Shown here: in pieces, positions 17,908 to 27,889 of the stretch
How positions within the stretch are numbered: the first letter of the stretch is position 1
Layout: each line of letters opens with the position of its first letter
Source: Noviherbaspirillum pedocola
Lineage (GTDB): Bacteria > Pseudomonadota > Gammaproteobacteria > Burkholderiales > Burkholderiaceae_D
DNA length: 64,000 nt
Direction of reading: 5' to 3'
Assembly (NCBI RefSeq): GCF_016632335.1
Contig: NZ_JAEPBG010000002.1
Location: forward strand, 434,001-498,000
Notes under the pieces: generated by a model
Database searches by the model: none
The model's input: the letters and a program-made list of their open reading frames with translations, nothing else
Told to the model about the DNA's origin: nothing
Made by a program: the position numbers and the translations under genes

Positions 17908-19599
17908 ATGACCCACGACATCAATCTGATCACCACGATCGCCGCGGCGCTTGGCTTTGGTCTGGCCTTTGGCCTCATCGCCGTGCGCCTGCGCCTGCCA
18001 GCGCTGGTCGGCTATCTCGCCGCCGGCATCCTTATTGGGCCAGCCACGCCGGGCTTCGTCGCCGATGTGCAGTTGTCGAGCCAGCTCGCGGAAATCGGCG
18101 TGATGCTGCTGATGTTCGGCGTGGGCTTGCATTTCTCGCTGGACGATCTGATGCAAGTGCGGCGCATCGCCTTGCCCGGCGCGCTGATGCAGATCGCCGC
18201 GGCCACCGCGATGGGCATCGGCCTGGCGCAGTGGTGGGGCTGGAGCTTCGGCGCCGGGCTGGTGTTTGGTTTGGCGCTATCAGTAGCCAGCACCGTGGTG
18301 CTGCTGCGGGCATTGGAAGACCTGCATGTGCTCGACAGCATCAACGGCCGCATCGCGGTCGGCTGGCTGGTCGTGGAGGACCTGGTCATGGTGCTGGTGC
18401 TGGTGATGCTGCCGGCCTTGTCCGGCGCGCTCGGCGGCACGCAGTCGGGCGACGACACGCCACTGTGGCAGACGCTGGCGGCAACGCTGGGTCGCGTCGC
18501 CGCGTTCGTCGCCTTCATGCTGATCGTGGGCAGAAAGCTGTTTCCGTGGCTGCTGTGGCGGGTAGCGAAGACCGAATCGCGCGAGCTGTTCACGCTGTGC
18601 GTGATTGCCGCGGCGGTCGGCATCGCCTATGCCGCCTCGCATGTGTTCGGCGTGTCGTTCGCGCTGGGCGCCTTCTTCGCCGGCATGGTGCTGCGCGAGT
18701 CGGCGCTGTCACACCGCGCAGCCGAGGAATCGCTGCCGCTGCGCGACGCGTTCTCGGTGCTGTTCTTCGTGTCGGTGGGCATGCTGTTCGATCCGCGTGT
18801 GCTGATCGAGCATCCATGGCAGGTGCTGGCCGTGGTCGTGGTGATCGTGTTCGGCAAATCGCTGGCTGCCTTTGCGCTGGTGCGCCTGTTGCGCTATCCG
18901 CTGCATACCGCGTTGATGGTATCGGCGAGCCTGGCGCAGATTGGCGAGTTCTCATTCATCCTGGCCGGGCTGGGCATGTCGCTGGGCTTGTTGCCGGCCA
19001 CGGGACAAAGCCTGATCCTGGCCGGCGCGATCCTGTCGATTGCGCTCAATCCGGCGATGTTCAAGCTGGCCGCGCTGGCCGAGCGCCGCGATGCCACGTC
19101 GTCGTCGCCGCCGCCGCGCTACCCTGACCCACTGGCCGAGCTGCCGATGACGGTGCCGCAGGAGCGGCTGAACCGGCACGTGGTGCTGGTTGGTTATGGC
19201 CGCGTCGGCAAGCGCATCGCGGCCGAGCTGGAAGAGCGCGGCATTGCCTATGTCGTGGTTGAGCAGAACCGCGAGCGGGTCGAGCGCCAGCGCGCGCGCG
19301 GCCTGGCTGCGGTGGCCGGCGACGCGGCCGAGCCCGGTGTGCTGATCCAGGCCCACATTGCCCGCGCGGCGATGCTGGTGGTGGCCGCGCCTGACGCTTT
19401 CGATGTGCGCAGGATGATTGCGACAGCGCGCGCACTCAATCCGCAGATACGCAGCGCGGTGCGCAGCCACAGCGATGCCGAAGCCGAGCTGCTGCGCGAG
19501 GAAAGCGCAGACCGGGTCTTCGTCGCGGAACGGGAATTGGCCGACAGCATGGCGCGGCATGTGCTGGAGCAGATGGCGGGTGGTGTGCAGGCAGCCTGA
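17908..19599 (+). CDS. ybaL: Monovalent cation:proton antiporter, YbaL/KefB family
   Basis: This 563-aa inner-membrane protein has about twelve hydrophobic segments in residues 5-395 with the CPA2 features GYLAAGILIGP, ALSVASTVVLLRALED and FSVLFFVSVGMLFDP. A cytosolic NAD-binding TrkA-N domain follows at about 425-545 (HVVLVGYGRVGKRIAAELEERGI). It exchanges potassium or sodium for protons. The C-terminal domain shows redox or nucleotide control typical of Kef and YbaL proteins. A separate TrkA-C domain is absent. The gene stands alone, and no ancillary KefF/KefG-type gene is adjacent. Confidence 0.92.
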   Translation: MTHDINLITTIAAALGFGLAFGLIAVRLRLPALVGYLAAGILIGPATPGFVADVQLSSQLAEIGVMLLMFGVGLHFSLDDLMQVRRIALPGALMQIAAATAMGIGLAQWWGWSFGAGLVFGLALSVASTVVLLRALEDLHVLDSINGRIAVGWLVVEDLVMVLVLVMLPALSGALGGTQSGDDTPLWQTLAATLGRVAAFVAFMLIVGRKLFPWLLWRVAKTESRELFTLCVIAAAVGIAYAASHVFGVSFALGAFFAGMVLRESALSHRAAEESLPLRDAFSVLFFVSVGMLFDPRVLIEHPWQVLAVVVVIVFGKSLAAFALVRLLRYPLHTALMVSASLAQIGEFSFILAGLGMSLGLLPATGQSLILAGAILSIALNPAMFKLAALAERRDATSSSPPPRYPDPLAELPMTVPQERLNRHVVLVGYGRVGKRIAAELEERGIAYVVVEQNRERVERQRARGLAAVAGDAAEPGVLIQAHIARAAMLVVAAPDAFDVRRMIATARALNPQIRSAVRSHSDAEAELLREESADRVFVAERELADSMARHVLEQMAGGVQAA

Positions 19600-19773
19600 G
19601 ACGAAAGTCCGAATGCGCGTGCAGCAGTGGGTGACAGCTTGCTTGCATGGCTGCCGGAATTCGCGGCGAAAACCTCATCGTTTCGTTTTGTACATCGAAC
19701 GGCACTGCAGGCAAATGAACTTTGTCTGCGGCCGTCCTATTCATGGCGTTTTTGACCCGAACCAAGGGATGCC

Positions 19774-22289
19774 ATGACGCCAATCTCTCCTGCCAAGCAC
19801 AATGGGACCGGACCAAGAGCGCCAACGCTGCCATTGGGAGGATCCGATCCTCATACACAAAAGTCTGGCATCGCGCCCCAGGACACAGCGGGTGGCGAGC
19901 CGCCAATGCAAACCGCACGTTCGCCGCAGATGAAGAGCGGACGTGAAGAGACCGAGGAATCTGCGCGAGACCAGCCACCGGCAAAACGCCCGCGCCTGGA
20001 CGAGGCGCCAGCATTTACAACCGGCCAATCGCAAGCGGGCGCCCCGATGCCCACGAGCCAGGAAGTCGACCACGGCGAAGCTACGAATCGGGACACGGAC
20101 GAACCATCAAGCGACATGGATACATCGGATGCGGAGCCATTGCCGCCCGACTGCGTCGTGGAATCGTATGTGGTCGAGACGGTGGACCTGACGCAACGGG
20201 AATTTCTCGCGTGCATGCAGGCGGCAAGCTGGGGCGATGCGCAGGCGCAATGTCGCCTGGCTCGGATGTATTACGAAGGCGAGGTGTGCAGGAAGACCCA
20301 TGTCAAGCGCTGGACTGGTACCGGCAGGCCGCAAACGCGGGCAACATCCAGGCGCAACAGACGCTGGGCTGCATGAGCCTGGAAGGTTTGGATAGGGAGG
20401 CGGATCCTTCCAAGGCGATCGAATGGTTCCGCTCGGCTGTGGATAGCGAATGGGCGCGAGCGCAGTTTGGTTTTGGCGTCACCACATCATTGTTGAAGCG
20501 TAGCACGCAGCGACTTCAGGGGAGGTGGGAACAGCTCATCAAAGGGCAAAGAGCAGCCGGCGGCCCCAACGATGCTTTCTTCCTGTATATGACTGCCTGC
20601 AACTATCACAACGGTTTCGTAACCGAGCAGCAAATTGATAAGGCCATCGAGTTCTATCGCAGGGCAGCGCAAGGCGGCCACGTTGAAGCGTGTCACGCTC
20701 TGGCGCAGTTGTATGCTAACGGTTGGTGCGTGAAGAAAGACACGCGCGAATCGCTGCATTGGTATTGCATGGCCGCTCGCTGTATCGAGCAGCAGGGGCA
20801 ACCCCTATCAGACGCACAACCGACGTCCGTGTTGGATGCCATCGATGAGCCCGACCTTCAGCAAGACCTTGCCTGGTGCCGCGAAGCGGCGCAACGCGGA
20901 AACGCCGATGCGCAGGTTTGCCTGGCCCTTGCGTACAAGAATGGTACGGGTGTCGAAAAGAGTATGGAGCAGGCATATCACTTCGCTTCACAGGCCGTGC
21001 AGCAGGGGCATGCGTTCGGCCAGTACCTGCTGGGCATGTTTTATCGGTCCGGCTTTGGCGTGGAGAAGGACGAGAAGCTGGGTGAGGAATGGATGCTCAA
21101 GGCGGCGCAACAGCGCTGCTCTCAGGCCGAGGTCGAGCTTGCAAGGATATGGATGCAGACTGCTTGGGAGGGAAAACGTGGTTCCCAAGGCCAGCAGGAA
21201 ATTACTGAAACGGCGCGCGAGGCTTTTGATATGGTTCGCCGCGCTGCTTTGACATGCCACGCCGGTGCAAAAAAAATGGTTGCGGCTTGCTACGAGCACG
21301 GTATCGGCATTTCGGAAGACAAAGCTGCTGGCCGCTTCTGGCTTGCCGAGGCCGCCAAGTACGGAGACGCGCATGCACAGTATCGGGTCGGCGCCCTATG
21401 CGAGAAGGGAGATGGTACCGAGGTCAATATGCGCCAGGCACTTGACTGGTACAGGAAGGCCGCAGCCAATGGTAACTCGCAGGCGCAATGTGCCTTGGGA
21501 CGGCTGTACCTGAACGGCAACGGCGTTGTCAGGGACATCCCGGCCGCTTTTGAGTTCTTCAAATCCGCCGAACAGCGCGGCAGCAGGCACGCGGCGGAGC
21601 AGCTCGGGCGACTGTACCGAAGCGGCGATCTCGGCACGCCGGACCATAAGCAATCCATGCACTGGCTGCTGGAAAGCCGCAAGGAGCCGGCGCACACTCT
21701 GGATCAGACTCCAGTAGACGCGAAGAAGGCGCCGAAGGTGTTGAACCTGAGTTCCCTGGAGCTGCAGGCGGCGCAGATTCGTTATCTTCCCGAGGAAATC
21801 GGCACTGAACACTCCTGGAGCGTGCTGGATCTGTCCAACAACGCTTTCGATGACGAAGCTGCAGGTGATATCGCCCGGCTCATCCGGCGCGATCAGCATC
21901 TAAGCGAAATACGGCTGTCACGCACTCGGCTCGGCGCCGCCGGGCTGGAAGAAATCGCGCAAGCAATGCACAACAACATCAGCCTGCTGGAAGTGACGCT
22001 CGACCATCACGTGGAGGAAGCACAAGCGTCGCAAGCCAAGCGCATCAACGAAGAACGCGCGCGCAATGCGCGTATCGGCGAACTGCGTTCGCGATGGAAC
22101 AAGCCCGAGCTGGAAGGCGCATCAGCTACCGTGCCGACCGACGTGGTACATCCCCTTGGCGACGCGCTGATCTTGCAGGACCAGAAGTTTGGCTCGACGG
22201 CGGTCACAGCCGAGGCAACTCGTCTGCGCCTGGCCATGCTGCTGCTGAGCCTGAAGGAGCGGAAGGTGGCGCAGCCGTGGGAACAGTAA
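19774..22289 (+). pseudogene. Sel1-repeat and leucine-rich-repeat protein, one frameshift
   Basis: The first segment starts MTPISPAKHNGTG at 19774 and has a Ser/Pro/Glu-rich, low-complexity N-terminus of about 140 aa. It then enters a Sel1 repeat, QAQCRLARMYYEGE. The frame is lost at the GG pair near 20283: one more base gives GEGVQEDPCQALDWYRQAA, which continues in the next frame to 22289. That second segment has roughly nine more Sel1 units (for example GNADAQVCLALAYKNGTGVEK and NSQAQCALGRLYLNGNGVV). RNase-inhibitor-like leucine-rich repeats follow (SWSVLDLSNNAFDDEAAGDIA, LSEIRLSRTRLGAAGLEEIA). The full reading would be about 837 aa. The layout is effector-like but no secretion signal can be shown. 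It is either a recent pseudogene or a single-base sequence error. Confidence 0.72.
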
Positions 22290-22547
22290 GCGGCCATACG
22301 TGCAGAAAAACGGCGATGCGCGATCGTCTGTCTTCCGAGGCGAAGCCGAGTCTGACGGCGACTATGGCATGCAACCGCGCTGGCGTCGCATCAGCGCTTC
22401 TTGCGCAGCCGTAAGCCGCATTGTCGCCGCCGGAACCACACCTGCGCCTGCCCGTCTGACAGATTTTGATCAGCGGACGGCGCTTCAGAGACCATCGAGT
22501 CGAAGCCCTCCGCATGCGCTGCGCCCGCACGGGCAAGGAGATTGCAG

Positions 22548-23795
22548 ATGGCTGAAACACCGCAAGACCGTTCTCTCGCCGCAGGCCTGGAACAGCATCG
22601 CTCGCCGGGCACCGCCATGGTCACCGGCCTGTTCCGCGACCGCGCCAGCGCCGAGCGCGCCTGGGAAGCCGCTTCCCGCCGCGGCTATGACCGCGAGCAT
22701 GTGAATGTCGTGATGTCGGACGCAACGCGCAAGCGCCATTTTTCCGGCGACGATGCGGTGCAGACCGAGCTCGGCAGCAAGGCGGCCGAAGGCGCCGGCA
22801 TCGGCGCGGGCATAGGCGGCACCCTGGGCGCGATCGCCGGCGTGGTGGCGGCAGTGGGCACCAGCATCGCGCTACCCGGACTTGGCCTCGTGATCGCCGG
22901 GCCGCTGGCTGCGGGCCTGGCCGGCGCTGGCGCTGGCGGCGTCACCGGCGGTCTGCTGGGCGCGTTGATCGGCGCCGGCATTCCGGAAGAACGGGTCAAG
23001 CATTATGAGCAGGGCATCCACGAGGGCGGCATCCTGATGGGCGTTGCGCCGCGATCGGAAGAGGATGCGCGCGAGCTGGAGCGCAGCTGGCGCGACAGCA
23101 ATGGCGAGCATGTGCTTGGCACGGGCTTGGGGGCGGGCGGCGGTGCTGTCGGTGGCGCTGTCATCGGCGCGCCCGCAGGGCCGCTCGGCATGGCGGCGGG
23201 CGCGGCGATCGGCGCGGTCGCCGGCGGCATGGCCGGGAAGGCGACGGCGGAAACCGCGTCGCAGTCACAGGCCGCTCCTGCTGCGGCCACGCCAGCTGCG
23301 GCCGAGGCCGACGAGACCCGCACCCGCCATACCGAGCAAACCATCGCTACCGGCGTTGCCACCACGATGGGCGCGCTGGTCGGCGCGGCCCTGGGCGGGC
23401 CTCCGGGCATGGCCGCGGGCGCGGCCATCGGTGGCCTGGCTGGCGCCGGCGCGGCGATGGGCAAGGGTCAGGACGCTGTGGCGCATCCTGTTGCCGATGC
23501 ACCTTCGGCGTCGTCTCCCGGCATGCCCATGCATTACGGCGAAGAAGAGGCCTATTGGCGCCGTGCCTTCGATGGCGAGCCGTATCGCCTCGGCGAATAC
23601 CGCTATGAGGACTATGCGCCGGCCTACCACCTCGGCTACACCACCTTCGGACGCTATGGCACCCGCTTCGAGGAAGCCGAATCGCGGCTGGCCGGCGAGT
23701 GGGATGTTGCGCGCGGCGCCTCTCGCCTGAGCTGGCAGCAGGCACTGCCTGCGGTGCGCGCGGCCTGGGACAAGCTCGGCGGCAGACGGGCCTGA
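22548..23795 (+). CDS. Glycine-zipper general stress protein (YflT-like)
   Basis: This 415-aa protein starts at ATG 22548 behind AAGGAG. The first 70 aa (GTAMVTGLFRDRASAERAWEAASRRGY, then VNVVMSD) match the general-stress YflT domain. The middle has three long Gly/Ala zipper stretches (GAGIGAGIGGTLGAIAGVVA, GLGAGGGAVGGAVIGAPAG, and GALVGAALGGPPGMAAGAAI) that could pack as membrane helices. The C-terminal 90 aa are rich in Tyr, Glu and Arg (YRYEDYAPAYHLGYTTF). The function is unknown beyond an expected stress role. A strong hairpin follows the stop at 23806. Confidence 0.75.
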   Translation: MAETPQDRSLAAGLEQHRSPGTAMVTGLFRDRASAERAWEAASRRGYDREHVNVVMSDATRKRHFSGDDAVQTELGSKAAEGAGIGAGIGGTLGAIAGVVAAVGTSIALPGLGLVIAGPLAAGLAGAGAGGVTGGLLGALIGAGIPEERVKHYEQGIHEGGILMGVAPRSEEDARELERSWRDSNGEHVLGTGLGAGGGAVGGAVIGAPAGPLGMAAGAAIGAVAGGMAGKATAETASQSQAAPAAATPAAAEADETRTRHTEQTIATGVATTMGALVGAALGGPPGMAAGAAIGGLAGAGAAMGKGQDAVAHPVADAPSASSPGMPMHYGEEEAYWRRAFDGEPYRLGEYRYEDYAPAYHLGYTTFGRYGTRFEEAESRLAGEWDVARGASRLSWQQALPAVRAAWDKLGGRRA

Positions 23796-23805
23796 ATGGC
23801 GGTGT

Positions 23806-23837
23806 GGGCGTCAAGGCCGTGGGCGGCCTTGACGCCC
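23806..23837 (+). terminator. Hairpin after the stress-protein gene
   Basis: A perfect 14-bp stem (23806-23819 with 23824-23837) closes a TGGG loop, 10 bases after the stop codon. There is no U tract, so it may stabilise the mRNA 3' end instead of acting as an intrinsic terminator. Confidence 0.55.
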
Positions 23838-24006
23838 GCATCGCCTTCACCCGCTGCAGCGCTTGCGTACCACCACGGGCGAAAGAATCATTCCTTGCTT
23901 GCGCATAACTGAGCGCATGCAGACAAGCGCGACAATGCCAGCGGCGCTGCGCTGCGCGATGCACGCGGCCCGGGACGTCCATCCTCCGCTTCCGGCTGTC
24001 ATCACG

Positions 24007-25521
24007 ATGAACAAGAACAATTCATGCAGGGACAGTCGCGCGTCCCGGCCCCAGGCCTGGCTTGCCGCTTTCATGCTGGCCGCAAGCGTCCAGGTTCATG
24101 CCGAAGACAGCGTCTCGCTCGGCAGCATGCTGCTGTCGGAAAGAGCGCTGGCGCAGGCGACCGAGCGCGGCGAAGTGCTTGGCAGACGCGCGCCGGCTGC
24201 GCAAGCCGATGCGTCGGATACATCCGATGACCAAGCCTACAAGGCTTATCTGCCTGCAGCTCTGGAAATACTCGGCTTTCAGTTGCTGCTCAACCGTATC
24301 GACTACGCCTTCATCGGGCCGGCTTCGGACTACGACGTCAGCCTGCACTCGATACGCAAGAACCTGCACAGCAGCTGGCAGGTGGACCACGATCCCTTCG
24401 AAGTCAACCAGCTCGGCCATCCGTACCAGGGGTCGATCTACTACGGCATCGCGCGCAGCAACGGCCTGAACTTCTGGGAGTCCTTCGGCTATGCCTTCGC
24501 CGGCAGCGCGATCTGGGAAATCGCCGGCGAAACCACGCCGCCTTCGCGCAACGATCAGATCACCACGAGCATCGGCGGCAGCTTTCTCGGCGAATCGCTG
24601 TACCGCATGTCGAATCTGGTGCTGCAAAACGGCTACGGTCTGCCACCCGTATGGCGCGAGCTGGCGACCGCGGTACTGTCGCCGCCGGTGGCCTTCAATC
24701 GCCACTTCCGCCCGGCCAAGGGCTCGGACATCTTTGCCAGCAACGACCCGGCGCTGTACGCGCGACTGCGCATCGGCGTGGACGCTGTGCAGAACAATAC
24801 GCCCGGTTCTTCGCTTTCACCGAAGCGCAACGACGTTGCCGCCGATTTCCGGCTCGACTACGGCTTGCCGGGCAAGCCCGGCTATCAATATCGCCGCCCG
24901 TTCGACTATTTCAGCTTTGCCCTGCGCGTGACGAATGTGCGCGGCATTGAAAGCCTGTCCACGCGCGGTCTGCTGCTCGGGAAGGATTTTGACGCGGGTG
25001 AACGCCTGCGCGGCATCTGGGGGCTTTACGGCAGTTACGATTTCCTTTCGCCACAGCTGTTCCAGGTTGCCAGTACCGGGCTGTCGCTTGGCAGCAATGC
25101 GCAATGGTGGCTCAGCGACAGCATTGCGCTCCTGGCTCATGCGTCGGCCGGTATCGGTTACACCTCGACCGGCACAGTGCGCAGCGCCTCCAATGAGGAA
25201 TACCACTATGGTTTTGCTCCGCAGGCGGCGCTGTCGTTGCGGCTCATCGTCAATAACCGGTTCTCCGTCGATGTGAATGCGCGCGAATTCTTTGACGGCA
25301 AACTCACCATCCCGGAAGCCGGTGGCACCGACCGGGTGCTGCGCGGCTCGGCGGCGCTGACCTGGCGCATCCATCGCAACCACGCGCTCGCGCTGGAATA
25401 CATCACTTCGCGCCGCAAATATGCTTTTCCCGACAGCGAAGCGCAGAAGCAGCGGGAAGACAGCATTGGCGTGTATTACACTTGGCAACCGGCGGACGGG
25501 TTTGGCGCGGTGCGCTGGTGA
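24007..25521 (+). CDS. DUF3943 outer-membrane protein
   Basis: This 504-aa protein starts MNKNNSCRDSRASRP and has a signal peptide ending around SVQVHAED. The region QGSIYYGIARSNGLNFWESFGYAFAGSA and its continuation through GGSFLGESLYRMSNL is the DUF3943 signature. After that the sequence alternates hydrophobic and polar residues in strands up to the C-terminus (YTWQPADGFGAVRW), as expected for an outer-membrane barrel. The upstream in-frame methionine at 23863 is rejected because it would precede the signal peptide by 48 residues. No substrate is known. It may be cotranscribed with the stress-protein gene. Confidence 0.82.
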   Translation: MNKNNSCRDSRASRPQAWLAAFMLAASVQVHAEDSVSLGSMLLSERALAQATERGEVLGRRAPAAQADASDTSDDQAYKAYLPAALEILGFQLLLNRIDYAFIGPASDYDVSLHSIRKNLHSSWQVDHDPFEVNQLGHPYQGSIYYGIARSNGLNFWESFGYAFAGSAIWEIAGETTPPSRNDQITTSIGGSFLGESLYRMSNLVLQNGYGLPPVWRELATAVLSPPVAFNRHFRPAKGSDIFASNDPALYARLRIGVDAVQNNTPGSSLSPKRNDVAADFRLDYGLPGKPGYQYRRPFDYFSFALRVTNVRGIESLSTRGLLLGKDFDAGERLRGIWGLYGSYDFLSPQLFQVASTGLSLGSNAQWWLSDSIALLAHASAGIGYTSTGTVRSASNEEYHYGFAPQAALSLRLIVNNRFSVDVNAREFFDGKLTIPEAGGTDRVLRGSAALTWRIHRNHALALEYITSRRKYAFPDSEAQKQREDSIGVYYTWQPADGFGAVRW

Positions 25522-25629
25522 ACTGAAGCGAATAGGCTCCAGGTCACGGCGAAATGATTGCAAACAGGAAATCTCTTGTGGGATACTGCTACAACTATTA
25601 AAACAATTACATCCCCGAAGACAATCACC

Positions 25630-26853
25630 ATGGCGTTCAGACTGGACCCGGCGACGCTGATGTTCGCCACTGCGATGCTGGCGTTTCTGTCGAGTGGCTT
25701 TTCCTTCCTCTTCGCCAATGGCACGCCGGGCAGGCAGCGCGAGGGTGTCGAGTGGGGGCGGGCGATGCTGGCCCTGGGCGGTGCATGCATGCTGTGGTTC
25801 CTTCATCCCATGGCATCGATGCTGTTCACCTTCTTCTTTGCCAACGCGCTCGCTGTGCTGGCCGGAGTATTCGTCACACGCGCCTTTCTGCGTCTGGTTG
25901 AGCGGCCGTCTTCGCGCGCGGCCAGCATCGGCCTTGCGGCGCTGGGTATGTCGGGCATCATCGCCACCTATGATTTCGGCGCACCGCGTCTAGCCACGGT
26001 ATTGAGCATCGCGCTTTGCCACCTGGCGATGGTGGCGATTTGCATGCGGCGGCTGATGCAGGGTCGGAACAAGCTGCCGCTCTCGTATTGCCGGGTCATG
26101 CTCGCAGTGCTGTTCCTGCTTGGCGTCACCATCGTCTGGCGCCTGTGGGTGGCGCTGTTCGGGGCCGGCGCGCTGGCGGTCTCGCCATTCGCTTCCACCG
26201 ATGCGGTGCTCGCCACGATCGCGGCCTGCTGCCTGTTGATCGTTGCCGGCAGCTTCGGTTTCTTCGGCATGCTCAGCGACCGACAGCAGCAACTGCTGCT
26301 GGAGATGGCGCGTCGCGATGCGCTCACCGGTCTGTACAACCGCGGCGCGTTTTTCGAATTGGCGCAGCAGTCGCTGGAGAAGCCCGGCGCATCCTGCGCG
26401 CTGCTGATGATCGATCTCGATCATTTCAAGACCATCAACGATACCCATGGACATGCCGCCGGCGACGCGGTGATACGGCATGCGGCGCGCCTGGTGCAGC
26501 AGCACATACGGGTTCAAGATATCGCCGGACGTTACGGTGGCGAGGAGCTGTGCGTATTCCTGCCCGGCTGCGGCGCGGATGCCGCGCGCGACATCGCCGC
26601 ACGCATCCATGCCGAGATCGCCAGGCAATCGGTGCGTCTGACTACCGGCGGCAATATCAGTTACACCGTATCGCTCGGCTATGTAGCGCAGGAAGCGAGG
26701 GCCACACAGGCAGAGGAGCGCGCGCCAACGCTCGCTGAGCTGCTTGGTTGGGCCGATGCGGCGCTGTATCAGGCCAAGCGGCTCGGCCGCAATCGCATTC
26801 ATGCGGCGTCGACCGCCGAGCGCGGGCTGGCGTTCTGCCTGGCCGGACAGTGA
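25630..26853 (+). CDS. Membrane diguanylate cyclase
   Basis: This 407-aa protein has about six hydrophobic segments in residues 8-215. A GGDEF domain follows, starting at RRDALTGLYNRGAFFELA. The active-site loop is GGEEL (in AGRYGGEELCVFLP), and an RVQD sequence five residues before it matches the inhibitory I-site, which predicts product inhibition by c-di-GMP. It makes c-di-GMP from two GTP. The membrane part is an unassigned sensory region. The ATG at 25630 is preferred to an upstream methionine at 25558 because the hydrophobic run begins there. It converges on btuF, with a hairpin at 26861 between. Confidence 0.92.
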   Translation: MAFRLDPATLMFATAMLAFLSSGFSFLFANGTPGRQREGVEWGRAMLALGGACMLWFLHPMASMLFTFFFANALAVLAGVFVTRAFLRLVERPSSRAASIGLAALGMSGIIATYDFGAPRLATVLSIALCHLAMVAICMRRLMQGRNKLPLSYCRVMLAVLFLLGVTIVWRLWVALFGAGALAVSPFASTDAVLATIAACCLLIVAGSFGFFGMLSDRQQQLLLEMARRDALTGLYNRGAFFELAQQSLEKPGASCALLMIDLDHFKTINDTHGHAAGDAVIRHAARLVQQHIRVQDIAGRYGGEELCVFLPGCGADAARDIAARIHAEIARQSVRLTTGGNISYTVSLGYVAQEARATQAEERAPTLAELLGWADAALYQAKRLGRNRIHAASTAERGLAFCLAGQ

Positions 26854-26860
26854 TGGATGT

Positions 26861-26899
26861 CGTTCAGCAGCGCGCAGCATGCTCCGCAGCTGCTGAACG
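26861..26899. terminator. Inverted repeat between convergent genes
   Basis: CGTTCAGCAGC (26861-26871) pairs with GCTGCTGAACG (26889-26899) across a 17-base loop, eight bases after the cyclase stop. No T run follows on either strand. Confidence 0.4.
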
Positions 26900-26995
26900 C
26901 TGACTGCATGGAAGCGACCACGTGCCGTGCAGCGTGCTTAAACGCTGGTTGATCTCGACGCGTTGCGCTCGTTATCCGCGTCGTCGCAATACGCG

Positions 26996-27889
26996 CTAAC
27001 GCTTGCCCATCGCATGCCGCCGCGCTTCATCGAAGCGCGCGCACAGCTGCGCAACGCCATCGATCATGCGCGGTCCGGCGCGATTGAGCAGGATGCCATC
27101 CACTGTCAGCAGATTGCCGAAGCGCACCGCGCGCATGCCGGGATAGGCGCGCCACATCGCCAGCGCGCCATCCGGCGCATCCGGCCCGGCGCTGCCGATG
27201 ATCACGTCCGGATCGGCCGCCAGCACCGCTTCGATGCCGACCGCCGGCGCCGCCGCTCTTTCGCTGGCGAAGATGTTCTCGCCGCCGCATAACCGTATCG
27301 CATCGCTGACGATGTGCGCGCCGCCCAGCGTGTACAGCGGCTTGTTCCACACCTGGTAGAACACCCGCAAGCTGCGGCGCTCGCCATCATGGTCTGCGAG
27401 CGCGGCCAGCCGCGCGCGCAGCGCCGCGGCTGCCGCATTGGCGCTGGCATCGACGCCGGCGAGATGACCGAGACGCCCGATGCTGTCCGGGATATCGTCG
27501 AGCCGGCGCGGATCGTTGAAGTACAAGGGAATGCCGAGCCGGCGCAATTGTTCCACCTGGCGTTCCGGGCTGCCGTGGCTCCACACCACCACCAGATCCG
27601 GGCGCAGCGCCACGATGCGTTCCAGGTCCAGCTGCAGCGCATCGCTGACGCGCGGTATCGCCCTGGCTGCTTCGGGATAATCGCTGTAGGCGACGGCGCC
27701 GACGATCTGCGGGCCTGCGCCCGCGGCAAACAGCAGCTCGGTCACATGCGGCGCCATCGAGATGATGCGCTTCGCGGGTTGCGGCAGCGTGATGGTATGA
27801 CCCGCGTCGTCGCGTGCGCTGACAGCGGCGCAGGCTGGAAGCGTGAGCATTGCGCACAGCAGTGCGGCGAGGACGTGGCGCATCTTCAT
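26996..27889 (-). CDS. btuF: Periplasmic cobalamin-binding protein
   Basis: This 297-aa protein has an N-terminal signal peptide (HVLAALLCAMLTLPACAA, cleavage near AVSA). The type III periplasmic binding fold includes AKRIISMAPHVTELLFAAG, AYSDYPEAARAIPRV and LDLERIVALRPDLVVVW. It binds vitamin B12 in the periplasm and delivers it to a BtuCD importer. BtuCD is not visible here. The gene overlaps the upstream cobB by four bases (ATGA), so B12 capture and corrin-ring amidation are coupled. No cobalamin riboswitch is recognisable upstream of cobB. Confidence 0.88.
   Translation of the reverse strand: MKMRHVLAALLCAMLTLPACAAVSARDDAGHTITLPQPAKRIISMAPHVTELLFAAGAGPQIVGAVAYSDYPEAARAIPRVSDALQLDLERIVALRPDLVVVWSHGSPERQVEQLRRLGIPLYFNDPRRLDDIPDSIGRLGHLAGVDASANAAAAALRARLAALADHDGERRSLRVFYQVWNKPLYTLGGAHIVSDAIRLCGGENIFASERAAAPAVGIEAVLAADPDVIIGSAGPDAPDGALAMWRAYPGMRAVRFGNLLTVDGILLNRAGPRMIDGVAQLCARFDEARRHAMGKR

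Noticed and set aside
19670-19720. Possible plant-inducible promoter box TTCG-N-TTCG before the Sel1 gene
   Set aside because: The two TTCG sequences are 18 bases apart, instead of the expected 16, so it does not meet the known pattern.
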